A DNA stretch of 64,000 nt from Rhynchosporium graminicola (taxonomy: Eukaryota; Ascomycota; Leotiomycetes; Helotiales; Ploettnerulaceae): positions 66,826 to 130,825 of the forward strand of contig FJUW01000007.1 of assembly GCA_900074885.1 (NCBI GenBank), written 5' to 3'. The first letter of the stretch is position 1. Each line of letters starts with the position of its first letter. Made by a program: the position numbers and the translations under genes. Of this stretch, positions 1-11,312 are shown piece after piece. Under the pieces are notes generated by a model. It was not told the origin of the DNA. It ran no database searches and worked only from the letters and a program-made list of their open reading frames with translations.

Positions 1-1005
1 AATGCTTATCAATCTCGCAGTCCTCCCAAAGCTCCAGACGCAGAAGCAGTCGCTCTCAAAAAAGGCCCATCTCCAACATATCTAGGAACAACAAAACGCC
101 TACCAGAATTCAATCTCGTAGATAAAGTCGTGCTTGTCTCTGGAGCTGCGAGGGGATTGGGATTGGTGCAGGCTGAAGCTCTATTGGAAGCCGGTGCTAC
201 GGGTACGTCTCATTTCAGATTCTTGTTAAGTGAGTGTACATTCGAATTGTCATTGACAAAAGGCAGTCTACGCTCTCGATTGCCTCGAGACTCCCTCCAA
301 AGACTTCTTTCGCGTACAAAAGCGCGCAGAGACCGAACTAGGCACTTCTCTATCATACAAGAAGGTTGATGTCCGAGAAGTCGAGCAGCTGAATACTATC
401 GTTGAGGAAATAGCGACCAAACATGGACGGCTGGATGGATTGATCGCAGCAGCTGGTATCCAGCAGGAGACTTCCGCGCTGGATTATACAGCTGAAGATG
501 TAAATCGCATGCTGAGTGTTAACGTAACTGGTGTTTTCATGACGGCGCAAGCGGCAGCGAAACAAATGGTTAGATTTGGGAATGGAGGGAGTATTGTTAT
601 GATAGCTAGTATGAGTGGGACTGTCGCCAATCGCGTACGTATCGTCCCCATCTCTTGTTTCGTCAAACCTTTGACTGACACTATGTGAATCAGGGACTCA
701 TTTGCCCGGCTTACAATGCTTCGAAATCAGCTGTTATTCAATTAGCTCGTAATTTAGCTATGGAATGGGGCGAGCATAATATCCGAGTTAATACTGTCAG
801 TCCCGGGTATATCGTTACGGCTATGGTAGAAGCTCTGTTTGAGAAGTTTCCTGAGAGGAAGGAGGAGTGGCCGAAGCAGAATATGCTAGGGAGGTTGAGC
901 AGACCGGATGAGTACAGAGGTGCAGCGGTGTTCTTGATTAGCGATGCTAGCAGTTTCATGACGGGGAGTGATTTGAGGATGGATGGGGGGCATTCTGCTT
1001 GGTGA
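1..1005 (+). CDS. Short-chain dehydrogenase/reductase (5' end outside window)
   Basis: Classical SDR, probably NAD(P)-dependent and acting on a polyol, sugar or similar alcohol; the substrate cannot be read from sequence. I read exons 1-202, 267-634 and 694-1005, with codon phase starting at base 1; both introns have GTACGT donors and CAG acceptors and the frames join cleanly. Visible motifs are the cofactor loop SGAARGLG, the stretch IAAAGIQ (normally NNAG), the catalytic Ser in IASMSG, and the YNASK catalytic Tyr/Lys pair at the start of exon 3. The C-terminus has the usual GSDLRMDGGHSAW ending. The N-terminal part visible here (about 40 residues before the Rossmann fold) suggests a short leader like those of fungal mannitol/arabinitol/sorbose-type SDRs. 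Partial only because it runs off the left edge. Confidence 0.88.
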
Positions 1006-1481
1006 GCATTGGTAAGGGATAATACGTACGATGGATAGGATTTTGAAGATGTATGGCAGAAAATGATACTCATAGGTAAGTTGTTTGTTAGGTTATGAGG
1101 AACTAACTCAGAGTAGACGAAAGAATAATATCAAGCATTAATAAGACAAGATCAATGAAAACTGAAGAGGACCTCTTCAAGAGGTGCTTACCAAATATAT
1201 TTGGATAGGGAATACTTCAACGAATCTATACACGCCTCTTTTATGGTCTAGCGAATTTCTTAGATTAGCTTTAGATCAATAACGACAGACGAAAGGATCG
1301 AATGAAATTTGTGCTCTGTTGCCAAAGTGATTGTTTGTTGACATCCGTCTGCTATTATCCTTAGCGCCCTCGCTTCCTTCCGCCGCAATCGATAAGCCAG
1401 TCCAAAGGCCAGCTATCAACAACGACGTCAATACCATTCCACCACCCATCTAACTACGCCCTCTTTACTTCATATGGCACG
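1006..1481. other. Intergenic, 476 bases
   Basis: Region between the SDR stop and the Yos9 start; both genes are on the plus strand, so it holds the SDR 3' end and the Yos9 promoter. I see no further coding signal. Confidence 0.6.
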
Positions 1482-2928
1482 ATGCAGCAAATTATTGCCG
1501 CTATTTTTGCTGTACCGCTAGTTTTAGCCAGTCAAACCGTGTTCAGTGTCCACGATGATATTTTGGCCTTTCCTCAAGTTGTTCCTCAAATCCACCTTGT
1601 AATATAAAGCTAACAGCTCCCAGTACGACGTCATATTCTCCGACTCCTTCATCTCAGACGTCGAAGCCAGTCAGATAGTCGAACGAGCTTCCGCCGGCAT
1701 CCAATCTTCTTCCCAGAGCTCCTCCCCCTCCACCGGCATCGAATCTCGGAAAGATGACGTTCCCTTCGATTCCCAACGCCAGACCTACGAGATGATGTAC
1801 CTGAACGACGAGCAACATCTCTGTACAATACCCATCGTCAACATTCCCCTCAAGAACGAGACATCCGAAGCAGAGGCCAGGGCGGCAGAGCAAAAAGAAC
1901 TCTTGCGCGCAACGAACAAAGGCTGGGAATTACTCCAAGAACTAGATGGCGGATGTTTATATTTCGTGTCCGGATGGTGGTCGTACGCATTCTGTTACAA
2001 CAACGAAATCACACAATTCCATCAACTCCCTCCTCAGCCGGGAAAACCATTACTTCCACCTCAACCGGACCCTTCAACAAAGTCCTTCGTGTTAGGTCGC
2101 GCAAAAGGAAAAGGCCCCCCAAGCAAAGAAGATGAATGGGAGAATGCGATTGAAGTTCCGAAGAAGAGCAAGGCATCTGAGGACTCTTCAAGAACGGGAT
2201 TACAAATTAAGGGCGATACGCGATATCTAGTACAGAAGATGGAAGGAGGAACGACTTGCGATTTAACGGGCAAGCCGAGAAGGGTAGAGGTTCAGTTCCA
2301 TTGTAACCCGCACGTTACAGATCGGATTGGGTATATCAAAGAGGTTACGACTTGTTCGTACCTATTGGTAATATACACGCCGAGATTATGCAATGATGTG
2401 GCTTTCTTACCGCCAAAGGCAAATAAGGCAAACAGTATCGTCTGTAGGGCTGTGGTTCCAGAGGATGATATGAAGGATAGGTTGGAATTGCAAGAGATTG
2501 AGAAAAGCCAGGTTGAAGCTTCTGAGAAACCAGCGCCGATTAATGTCGGAGGTATTATTCTCGGTGCGGGCAAATGGATTAATAAAGAAGGACAGCGGAT
2601 GCCTATTCCAGCGAACTTTGGACAGCCTGTTCAAGGAAAGGTTACGCAGGTTATTGGGAGGGCGAAGGGGAAAGCAGAGGGTGGCAAGATTGAGATGGCG
2701 AGTGAGAAGGAATTGAAGAAGATGGATTTGGATCCGGCTGTGGTGGAGAGTGTTAAGAAAGAGGTGCAGAAGATGGCGAAGGAAAAGGGTTGGAAGATTG
2801 AGGTTGTGGATGAGCCGGGGGAGATTAGGGAGATTTTGGGGATTGTAGATGGGGAGGATGAGGAGGAGAAGGAGGACGAGGAGGGAGAGGAAGGGACTGA
2901 GGAGGTCTTTTATAAGGATGAATTGTAG
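1482..2928 (+). CDS. YOS9: Protein OS-9 homolog, ER quality-control lectin
   Basis: ER-lumen lectin of the HRD ubiquitin-ligase complex that recognises trimmed mannose on misfolded glycoproteins for ERAD. Exons 1482-1577 and 1624-2928 (466 aa); the 46-base intron has a GTTGTT donor, and the joined start gives a signal peptide followed by HDDILAFPQ-YDVIFS, as in the family. A mannose-6-phosphate-receptor-homology domain spans roughly residues 90-290: HLCTIPIV, then GGCLYFVSGWWSYAFCYN, then FHCNP, and the sugar-binding Glu/Tyr region IKEVTTCSY, ending at YTPRLC. A Lys/Pro/Ser-rich insert splits the domain (around residues 175-225). The acidic tail ends in KDEL, an ER retrieval signal. The start at 1482 is chosen over the out-of-frame ATG at 1475 because it gives the signal peptide. 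Confidence 0.93.
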
Positions 2929-3417
2929 TATTGTCAGCTAGCGTTTGTTATGATACCTTTTGATTGTATCCGAAGGCTTGAAAAGACATCGCGAGAACTT
3001 TTATGTTACGCGAGTGCTGAGTTGCCGTATTAATCAGTTGTCGTCGACATCTGAGAGCCCAATGGGTGTCCAGATCAGCTCGAATTTGGATGTCCACTTG
3101 ATCTGGATTGCAGCACAAAACAGAATGCTCGTGATGTCTCCAGAGTACGCACTGATATCAACCTGATGATACATCACCTTCCTGTGCGCAAACGCCAGAG
3201 ATCCCGACCCTCACAATCACCAACGAAGTTGTTTCAATCACTTTCGCATCCAAATGCCTCCAAGAGGCCAATTAATGCCATTAACCATCCACACAGTATT
3301 CATTCATAAGTATACACCGTCCAAGCCATCCATTCCTTCTAGAAAAGACCAGGCCGAATCCACCATTTGCCATCTTTCTCGTCCTCCTTCCACTTCCATT
3401 GATTCGTACATCCCCCC
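2929..3417. other. Intergenic between convergent genes, 489 bases
   Basis: Holds the 3' ends of Yos9 (plus) and the ATP synthase subunit k gene (minus). No coding signal of its own. Confidence 0.6.
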
Positions 3418-3872
3418 CTACTTCACAGCAGGACTGGCCTTCTTCTCGTCCGATTCGGCCTTGTTCAGGAAATCCCTGTCATGGAATTAACATAGCCCTT
3501 GAGCAAACCCACTCCTAATCCAAACCCCCTGGATCGAGTCCCGAGTCTCTTCTTCTTCCATATATGCCAGTTGAATCTTCGCAGATACATGGATCGGGAT
3601 ATGATTCGGGAGACGTACTTAATAAAGCTCTCCTCATCAGGACTGCTCGCATTGATAGGCGGTCCCTGAGTCTTCTTCACAGTCGATCCTCCCATTGACA
3701 AAGCGGCGCCGCCACCGAGAACACCGAGGGTGATCATTGCGAGCTGTGTCTGTTAGTAATTGCTATTTCCCAAATCATACATTCATTCTTCGGAGAGTAG
3801 AGGGGGGACTCGGAGGTTACGCACAACATGCGAGCCGAATTGGCGGCCGGCGATGGTGTACATTTGGACCAT
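3418..3872 (-). CDS. ATP19: Mitochondrial F1Fo-ATP synthase subunit k
   Basis: Small inner-membrane subunit associated with ATP synthase dimers. Three exons on the minus strand: 3825-3872, 3619-3743 and 3418-3475, giving 76 aa. Donors are GTGCGT and GTACGT; acceptors are ACAG and GACAG. The protein begins MVQMYTIAGRQFGSHV, followed by one hydrophobic, Gly-rich membrane segment (LAMITLGVLGGGAALSMGG), then KKTQGPPINASSPDEESFIK and a charged tail DFLNKAESDEKK. These features match the filamentous-fungal subunit k family in order and length. The gene is split so finely that only the middle exon is visible as an open frame. Confidence 0.9.
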
Positions 3873-4225
3873 GATTGCGGTTGTGTGGGAGAGTGTGAGA
3901 CTTGAGGAGATTTGGTTAAAGGGTGGGTGGAGCTGTAGATGGGGATGGCTTCAATTTGGGAGGTTGAGCTTGCAGGCTTGGCGCAAGTCACATGATATCT
4001 ACGAAATAACGAGGACTTATTGTGCTAGCTTTCTTGTGATTGATCATAGCTCTACTTTTGGTAGGACTCGTACTTCTTTATGATGTTGTCTTTAAGCTCA
4101 CCTTTCGTTTCTATGTCCTGCTTTAGCTTACTATAGGACACTTGAAAAACAATGTTTACCCATTTACACCTCACGATTCTACGAACACATTCTATACAAA
4201 CAAAGCAATTTCCAAGATTCTTTCC
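3873..4225. other. Intergenic, 353 bases
   Basis: Between two minus-strand genes: promoter of the ATP synthase subunit k gene and 3' end of the dolichyl-diphosphatase gene. No coding signal. Confidence 0.6.
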
Positions 4226-4969
4226 TCATATCTTCTTCTTTCCTATCGACTCGTTGTTCCCTAGCCTTTTCGACTCCCACTTCTCCCACCCGGCTTGACA
4301 AAGATCTTCCTCAACAACCAAATCCTTCATCCTAAACAACCTCACGGGGTACTGCTCCAATATCCATTCCAGCAATCCGCTCTGCCTGACCACCGTAGTA
4401 ATAGCAAACCATCCAATCGCACTAGCAGTTCCCGCCGCATAACCAACCACAACTTGCTTCTCCGTATGATAATTCAAATAAATCCTACTCCAAGCCACTA
4501 ATCCGGCACATCCCATCGCCAATCCACTCAACACAACTCTCAATCCCATAGTCAGGGGCGTATGTGAAGGTGTAGGCTTCTTAGGAACATGTCGGAACAG
4601 TAGAAACATCGTCAAGCTCAGCGAGAAGAAAGCCACGAACTGAGCATGGGAAGATGGCATTCCGTAGCCTTTCCCGTGCATTTGCTTCGGCCGCTGTTCT
4701 TTAAGTATACGTTTTAGTGCAAAATTCAAGGCTTCGCAAGCCATTTGTCCACCGAACATCATGAGGATCTCTATCTCGCGGGTGGACCAGATTAAGGTTG
4801 CGTAGATAACACAGAGTGCTTGTGGAACGAGTGCTAGCCAGGCACAGAAGTAGGAGATGTGGTCATTGGGGTCCTGGGCAGGTTAGCAGGTAAATAAGAA
4901 ATGTAGGAGGCTACTTACATAGTGCACGTGGGTTAGGGAAAGAGATGCCAAGGGGGCAGTGTCGGTCAT
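4226..4969 (-). CDS. CAX4: Dolichyl-diphosphatase (PAP2 family)
   Basis: ER-membrane phosphatase that removes a phosphate from dolichyl diphosphate on the lumenal side, recycling the carrier used in N-glycosylation. Exons 4919-4969 and 4226-4873 on the minus strand (232 aa); the intron starts GTAAGT and ends CCCAG. The first exon encodes MTDTAPLASLSLTHVHY, followed by DPNDHISYFCAWLALVPQ. The PAP2 phosphatase motifs are all present: KRILKEQRP, PSSHAQF and SRIYLNYHTEKQV. Several hydrophobic segments fit a multi-pass membrane protein. The gene is divergent from the RBR ligase gene, with 409 bases between starts. Confidence 0.93.
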
Positions 4970-5378
4970 GATTCATGCAACAGAGAAATGAAGTAATCCG
5001 CAACTTGCGTACGATTCCGTGATTGCGAAGAGATGCTGCTATCATTTCAAATACGCAGTCTCTAAGCTTATTGTATAAATACGTGTTCTTGAAGCTGGGG
5101 CATGAAGCATGTTCGACCAAAACCTTAAAGCAGCTCTCGAACACGCTAGTATTACTCCACGCCGCTAATCGACGATTACAATACTACTATCGCCGCTTAT
5201 CGTCAACCCCTCGAAAATTAAATCCTACAACCATAGCCACATCTAACATTATCTCCATCACAGACTCCAGCACGTAGCTGCGACCATCTTGTAGCCTCAC
5301 TTATGCCCATCGCCGTATCCCCTCCACAATTCGTTACACTGTCAAGAATTGACCGGTGACCCTTGCCCTCCGCCTGCC
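4970..5378. promoter_or_regulatory. Shared divergent promoter region (dolichyl-diphosphatase / RBR ligase)
   Basis: 409 bases separate the two start codons, which point away from each other. Both promoters must lie here. I see no specific factor site that I would assert. Confidence 0.55.
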
Positions 5379-7226
5379 ATGGAGGATGAACGACAGGAAG
5401 AACTGGACTGTTTAACAGCCATTTTTCCTGAGATCCTCGTGGATGCCGACAATCCATTCTCCGTATCTATGGAAATACCAGTCCATCCAACATCTTCAGT
5501 CCAAGTCCTCTTCCCAGCATCTTCAGACGGTCTGATTCCTACTCCGCCACTCTCCGCGCACTTCGAGCAAGATGAGAAAGAGCCAAGACTCGCGATTGCT
5601 GTCGAATCTCAGAATCTATCTTACCTACCTTCTCTCCAACTCCACATCACTCTGCCCGACGGATACCCTGAGTCGAAGGCGCCAACCTTCAAGCTCAGCG
5701 CGACCCCTGCATGGATTTCGCGCAAGCAACTTGACGGGTTAGAAGGAAAGGGGAAGGAGATGTGGGAGGAGGCAGGGAGAAGCTCGGTAGTCTACGGATA
5801 TATCGACTTCCTGCAACAAGAAGCTGAAAACGCTTTTGGATTTGCCAAGGAGGGGCGAAATTTAGAAGTTCCACAGGATTTTAAAATATCTCTACTGGAC
5901 TACGATATCAAGGCTACGGAAGCTGCTTTCGAAAAGGAGACGTTTGATTGTGGTATCTGTCTTGACCCTAAGAAAGGCACCGTTTGCCACCGAATGATCG
6001 ATTGCGGCCATGTCTTCTGCGTCCAGTGTCTACAAGACTTCTACAACGATGCCATTACCGAGGGCAACTTGATCTCTGTTCAATGTCTTACGCCAGGATG
6101 CGCCAAAAAGCGAGGGGAAGAACAAGTCACAAAGGGAAGAAAGGCTAAACCACAGCTGAGTCCCAGCGAATTGATCCAGATCCCTCTAGCGCAGGAAACG
6201 GTCACTCGATATGTCAAATTGAAACACAAGGCAGAGCTGGAATCGGATAAGAACACAGTCTACTGCCCAAGAAAGTGGTGTCAAGGAGCGGCTCGATCGA
6301 AAAAGCACCGAAAACCAGTTGGTTTTGAAGATACCGACACCGACTATGAAGAAGATGATGATGGAGAGAAAGGCTACATCGCCGGAGCCGATCGTCTCTG
6401 TATCTGCGAGGATTGTTCCTTTGCATTCTGCAGTCGATGTTTTCAAGGCTGGCATGGCGAATTGACCAGCTGCATGCCTCGCAAAGATAATGGGGAACTG
6501 ACAGAAGAAGACAAGGCCTCATTGGAATACATGAAGGCACACTCTACACCATGTCCAACTTGCTCTGCTAGGGCGCAGAAGACGCATGGCTGCAATCATA
6601 TGATTTGCTTCAAGTGTCATAGCCATTTCTGCTATCTTTGCTCGGCTTGGCTACCCCCTGCGAACCCGTATAATCACTACAATAACAAGGCTTCGTCATG
6701 TTACTACCGACTTTGGGAACTTGAGGAAGGTGATGGCGATGATGTTGTTCCTGGTCGGCCACGGCCGGAAATGCAAGACGAGGATGAAGATGAAGAGGAA
6801 GAGATGCCAGAGCCTATCATCGAAGTCGTACAGGTCCCTGAGATCATCGAACCAGAAGAACCACGTGAGCCTCTGGCGCCTTTACAACGCGAAGGCCCTC
6901 TCGTCTTACGAATCAACCATATCCCCGCTCCTCCACCGCCACCCGCGCCTGAAGTGCCCGTCCGAGTCCCAAATCGAGCACGGAGACAAGTGCCAGGCCC
7001 GCCCGCCCCAAATCAGCGACAGATAGTACGGCAGAGAAATGTTGTACCGGGTGGAAGACGTTTGAACGAGGCCGAGGAGAGAGAGGCGGCGGAAGAAAGG
7101 AGACAAGAGCAGGCGCAGCAGGCTTGGGTGCAAATGTTCGTACAGATGGCTATGAATGATGAAGAGGATCAATTGGAGAGTGATGATGAGGAAGATGGTG
7201 GGGCTTGGGAGATTCCCGTGCGTTAA
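5379..7226 (+). CDS. ITT1: RWD-RBR E3 ubiquitin ligase (RNF14/Itt1 type)
   Basis: Intronless, 615 aa. RBR ligases receive ubiquitin on a RING2 cysteine before passing it to substrate; the RNF14/Itt1 group is tied to translation-related substrates. An N-terminal RWD domain begins at EERQ-like MEDERQEELDCLTAIFPE (about residues 1-140). RING1 starts at FDCGICLD (about 189), with the HVFCVQCLQDFY segment. The IBR holds CICEDCSFAFCSRCFQGWH (about 337). RING2 holds CPTCSARAQKTHGCNHM (about 390); the Cys in HGCNHM is the expected ubiquitin-accepting residue. The tail has an acidic run, Pro-rich stretches and a Glu/Arg-rich coiled-coil-like segment. The start at 5379 is the first ATG that places the RWD domain at the N-terminus. 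Confidence 0.9.
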   Translation: MEDERQEELDCLTAIFPEILVDADNPFSVSMEIPVHPTSSVQVLFPASSDGLIPTPPLSAHFEQDEKEPRLAIAVESQNLSYLPSLQLHITLPDGYPESKAPTFKLSATPAWISRKQLDGLEGKGKEMWEEAGRSSVVYGYIDFLQQEAENAFGFAKEGRNLEVPQDFKISLLDYDIKATEAAFEKETFDCGICLDPKKGTVCHRMIDCGHVFCVQCLQDFYNDAITEGNLISVQCLTPGCAKKRGEEQVTKGRKAKPQLSPSELIQIPLAQETVTRYVKLKHKAELESDKNTVYCPRKWCQGAARSKKHRKPVGFEDTDTDYEEDDDGEKGYIAGADRLCICEDCSFAFCSRCFQGWHGELTSCMPRKDNGELTEEDKASLEYMKAHSTPCPTCSARAQKTHGCNHMICFKCHSHFCYLCSAWLPPANPYNHYNNKASSCYYRLWELEEGDGDDVVPGRPRPEMQDEDEDEEEEMPEPIIEVVQVPEIIEPEEPREPLAPLQREGPLVLRINHIPAPPPPPAPEVPVRVPNRARRQVPGPPAPNQRQIVRQRNVVPGGRRLNEAEEREAAEERRQEQAQQAWVQMFVQMAMNDEEDQLESDDEEDGGAWEIPVR

Positions 7227-7628
7227 GGTGAGGAACATGACAGGGCCGTTGATGGAAAAACGAAGAAAAGGGTTACTGAGCATTGCGTTGGCGTTTGGGG
7301 TTCGGAATTTGCCATCAAGGATACCATGGAGCCCAAATCTAAAGACGGTAGATAAATGATCTAGATGAATATGAATTTTTAATATTTACATTCTCCTTCT
7401 TTTTACCCAGCTCCTAAGCGAGATGCAAATAAACAACGAATGCTCGCACCTCATCTCAAGAACAGGGCACATACGACATAAAATCCTACTCAGATATTAT
7501 CAGATCATCAGAGCAACTTATGAGATCTCGTCATCAGAATGCGCAGATCTAATAAACGCTAAATCCTCCATACGTTTTTCCAAGTTCGATATCTTAATAT
7601 TTAAACTCCGAAACTCCGGGCGTTCCGA
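7227..7628. other. Intergenic between convergent genes, 402 bases
   Basis: Holds the 3' ends of the RBR ligase gene (plus) and the GH16 gene (minus). AT-rich; no coding signal. Confidence 0.6.
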
Positions 7629-8894
7629 CTACAAATATCCAAACACTAAGTCTCCAACCAAAACCAAAGGTATCCAGATCATCCCCCTTACTGCCTCGTC
7701 TTTCACACTCATAGCAACTCCCGTATTATTGAAAAGCAGCACCGGCGTTCCTATCTCCCCACCCATTTCGTCAACACCATAAACGACTTCGCATCCCTTC
7801 TCATGCGCTAATTTTCTCTTCTCTAATGATCTACTTACCTCACCACTCTCGCTCCTCTCCTCATTGGCCCCGCCTGCCTTGACTGAGCTAGTATTATATA
7901 CCAGTTCAATCCACTGAATCTGCAAATAAGCCTGCTCAAAATGATCCATCTCCCCCGTCCACACACCCCCATCACTCCACATATTCAAAATAAGCGCACT
8001 CGGATCTCTCGGGACATGGAAAGCCAATTCCGCAACTTTCTCGCCGTTGATGAACCACACGCTCCTCTTCTCCTCCCAGTCAAATCTAAACACATTCCAA
8101 GCCGTCCAATCCCTTCGCCCGTCTGAACTGACGGTACTGTTGACAGTAGCTTGCGGTACATCATTACCGGCTGCGTTAACAAAAGGTTGGTTCGTGAAAT
8201 GCACTCGATTCCGAGGATCACTCGTCAGGATCTCGATATCTGCTTCTTGGACTGAAGAGGGGATGGATCTGCCGTGGTAGGTGAATATTCCCGCGCAAGC
8301 ACCTGGAGAGCCTATTACGCGAGCGAGAAGCCGGAGGGAGAGCTGGTGGTAGGATTTAGAGAAGGAAACGATTTCGGCGACGGATTGGAAAGATGGGTGA
8401 CGCGCTGTGCGAAGGGTGAGGTGGGATCGGTGAGAGGAGGAGGAGGAGTTACTTCGTTCTGGGATTTTTGGTTTTAGTAAGGGTTGAGGGAGTGAATTGA
8501 TACGGGATGGGGAGGGGAGAGGTACCAATATACACGTTATTCGCTGTATTGACCATGAATACCGGCGTATCCTTTCCTAAGCTATCGGTATTATTCCAAT
8601 TTTGAACTACCCATTCGCTCTTCCAGGTTTCGTCTTCGAAAAATGATAATGTCGCTGAGGCGTTTGTAGCTAGAGATGCGTTTGTGATCAAAGGCGGTAG
8701 ATCTAATGCCCCGGCAATGTCTCTGAAATCCTGGAATTTGTAGTGTGTGAAATAGAGGGGTGCTGAGCCGTTTGTACGGTAGCACGAATAGCAATTTTTG
8801 GTGCTGCTGGATGTGATGGCAGGTGTGGAAGGGATGTGAGTAAATGCGAAGAGGAGGATGATAGAGGGGAGGGGAGGGGAGAAGGAAGAAGCAT
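7629..8894 (-). CDS. Glycoside hydrolase family 16 protein, frameshifted near its 5' end
   Basis: Secreted glucanase/transglycosidase-like protein acting on cell-wall beta-glucan. Main exons on the minus strand: from 8526 upstream, and 7629-8458; the intron (8459-8525) has a GTACCT donor and a CAG acceptor, and the join gives VYI-ERSNSSSSHRSHL. The GH16 catalytic motif ExDxE is seen as EADIEILT. Aromatic-rich strands such as WNVFRFDWEE follow, then a hydrophobic C-terminus (MIWIPLVLVGDLVFGYL) that could serve GPI anchoring or membrane insertion. The mature N-terminus contains CYSCYRTNGSAPLYF. The reading frame upstream of that has no ATG before a stop; the only suitable ATG (8894) is one base out of frame. 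No intron can repair this, because the stretch lacks a usable GT/AG pair. It is therefore a frameshift, an assembly error or a decaying gene. Confidence 0.8.
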
Positions 8895-9622
8895 AGTAAG
8901 GGATTGAGGTAGAGATTGTGAATATAACATGATATGCAATGTGATAAAGGAATTGAGCGAGATTGGGAATTGTGATTGAGATCGAATCAGAAATGATGGT
9001 TTTGCGAAATGCGATTGAGGCAGAGGGAAGATGTTAAAGGTGGAGCCAAACGGAATGAGCGAAAGGTGAATGTCTTGAGCGATAAATAAGGCATAGAAAC
9101 AGAAGCTAGAAATGAAAATACTACGATCTTCACTCAAAACGCACGTACGGTATTGAAGTGGCTTCGCCGTTGGGATACGACGTGGTACAGCATGTAGTAT
9201 GTGTAGTTCGGAGCGCAGCACTTCCCTCATTTCCAGATGGGAAAAAGATGCTGGAACTATATGCCATATTTGCAATTCGTGCTTTGATTTTGCTTCGAGA
9301 TTACAAGTTTCATGAAGCTTACGTAGTTGAGCGAGGGGCAGCAAATACTACAGGCAAAAACTAGGCGTTGAGCATAATTATGAAATGGATCACAGAGCTG
9401 TCGGATATTCCAAGCATGTCTGAGCTCATGGCTCAAGTTTACACGTCTAATGCGAAGCCATCATGCTACAATAGATTGTGGGAACTTCGTGAGGATATCC
9501 AGAATGATCCGAACCTACAGAATCGTTTCTAGGGACAGATCAATCCGTATTGATTCCCGGGTTCGGCTTCATCCCAGGTAGTACAGAATGCGCTCTCGAG
9601 TCAACACATGAACTTGAATAGC
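8895..9622. other. Intergenic, 728 bases
   Basis: Between the 5' end of the GH16 gene and the 3' end of atg29, both on the minus strand. A long minus-strand open frame crosses it but carries no family resemblance; I treat the stretch as GH16 promoter/leader. Confidence 0.5.
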
Positions 9623-11032
9623 TCACAGATACTTACTCCTTAAAGCATGGCTAATCGAACTCATCCTACTTGCCATTCCACCACCAGCTTGCATATTACT
9701 AGCCAGCGCTTCCTCCAACGCAGACTGTGTCACTGAAGCATCTGCTCAATGTCATTAGCTTGATCCTTCTCATCCTCCTTTCAATCAAATAATCCAAAAA
9801 ATAACATACCATCCAAATCACTAAAACTACTTCCCATACTAGGCGTCCCATCACTCCCCTTCCCACTCCCCTTTCTCATGCCCGCCAACTCAGCCGTCCG
9901 TCTTGGACTCAGTGGACCTACTGGCCTCTCATTCCGAACAGCCTTATTTACAGCAGCGGACACTGGTGTAGAGCTAGCCGAAGAATCGGATGTCTGAGAT
10001 TGCTCAACCTGTTTTCTACTCGTGCTGCCATGAGCCGGTCCTTTTCCTCTTGTGGAGATGTTCCGAGGATCACCACGTAGTGTAGCGCTAGGATCTTGGT
10101 GTAGGATGGGCATAAAGGCTGGTTCTTCGTCTTCAGAATCTTCTATCAGGTCAGAAGGTGGCTTGCCACTGCTGCTCTTTTTGCTAAATCTTGATGGACG
10201 CCGTAAAAGCCGGGATTGATGCGTAGGTACGGATTCGGAGCTCGAGGACGAAGAGGGAGAGAGAGTTTGTGAGGTTGGGATATGATGGGGCTTAGGCGCG
10301 GGTGAGAGAGAGCGTTTCAAGACGGCGTGTTGGGGTCGAGGACTTGTTGGAGGAGGGAGATTTCGTGATGTGATGGTCGTGTTTGCTGACGAGGTTCGGG
10401 AGAAGGGTGGTTCTAAGGGTCTTCCTGAAGTTGGGGATTCGTTCTTGGGTATTGGTGTGTCTTTTCGAGAAAACAAAGCGGATGCAACTCGTGGACCTGA
10501 GATTTGAGCCTGAGTTCGTAGATTGAAGAGGGATATTTATTTACCTCCACCTCCTGATCCTGTCCATCTCATCCCTTCTCCTCCACCAGACTCGGAATTA
10601 TTCCATGGGACTGGAGAAGGAGCCGCAGATCCTTTGGAGACGCCAACTTTTCGCATCTGTGCCCGGACTTGAAGAAGTTGTCTTTCATAGAGCCATGCTG
10701 CTTGTTGGAGGAGGAAAGCTAGAGTTACTTCGAATTTCGTTGCTCTGAATAGTCAGATATGTCATAAATTTATTTGAAAAACTCACAATTCGTTCCCTTT
10801 GAATGTCAGATATTGATTCAATGGTTACAAGAGAACTTACAGTCTATATCACTATTCTTCGATGCCTTCGAGAGGATCTTCCACAAGGCTTTGTCTTTCG
10901 AAGCATCCCATTCAACCTAGAAGTCAGAATAGCTCGTTAATATCTCGTATATCTTACTGATATTGGATCCACAAAGTCTCCACGAGCAAATGGAAGTCTA
11001 ATAAAGACTGTGTAAGATGGAACAGAGCTCAT
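9623..11032 (-). CDS. ATG29: Autophagy-related protein 29
   Basis: Scaffold component of the Atg17-Atg31-Atg29 complex at the phagophore assembly site. Six exons on the minus strand: 10958-11032, 10841-10916, 10787-10796, 10545-10744, 9810-10496 and 9623-9741, giving 388 aa. All introns are GT-AG and the frames add up. The N-terminus MSSVPSYTVFIRLPFARGDF is the family signature, followed by VEWDASKDKALWKILSKAS, DIDWNEL and FLLQQAAWLYERQL. The long middle is Ser/Pro-rich and disordered, and the C-terminus has the conserved DASVTQSALEEALASNMQ and SISHALRSKYL. The third exon is only 10 bases yet is needed to build DIDWNELATKF. Divergent from the Ecm14 gene with 280 bases between starts. Confidence 0.93.
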
Positions 11033-11312
11033 GATTATCGTTGAGTGAGTAAACACTTTATTGTGGAAGTCATGAAGTAAGGCTGTCACTTGAAGCTCTT
11101 ATCGGCTATCAACCCCAGCCTTGGCAATATCGCTCCACTTTCCAGCCACTACCTTACACATCAACATGACCTCAGCCACAGGAGTGAAACTCACTGTCCT
11201 TCATCCCACCAGCTTTGGAACTGCACAACCATATCCGAATTGCCTCATTTCACATTCAACACTCAATAGTCACTGTCGCCATTATTGGCTGATACTACTA
11301 TAAGATCCAGCC

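Noticed and set aside
3254..4083. Plus-strand frames across the ATP synthase subunit k gene
   Set aside because: Shadows; the minus strand gives a complete three-exon family member.
8703..9344. 213-codon minus-strand open frame
   Set aside because: It overlaps the GH16 5' coding part in a different frame, has no domain-like pattern, and the mature GH16 N-terminus in the other frame is better supported.
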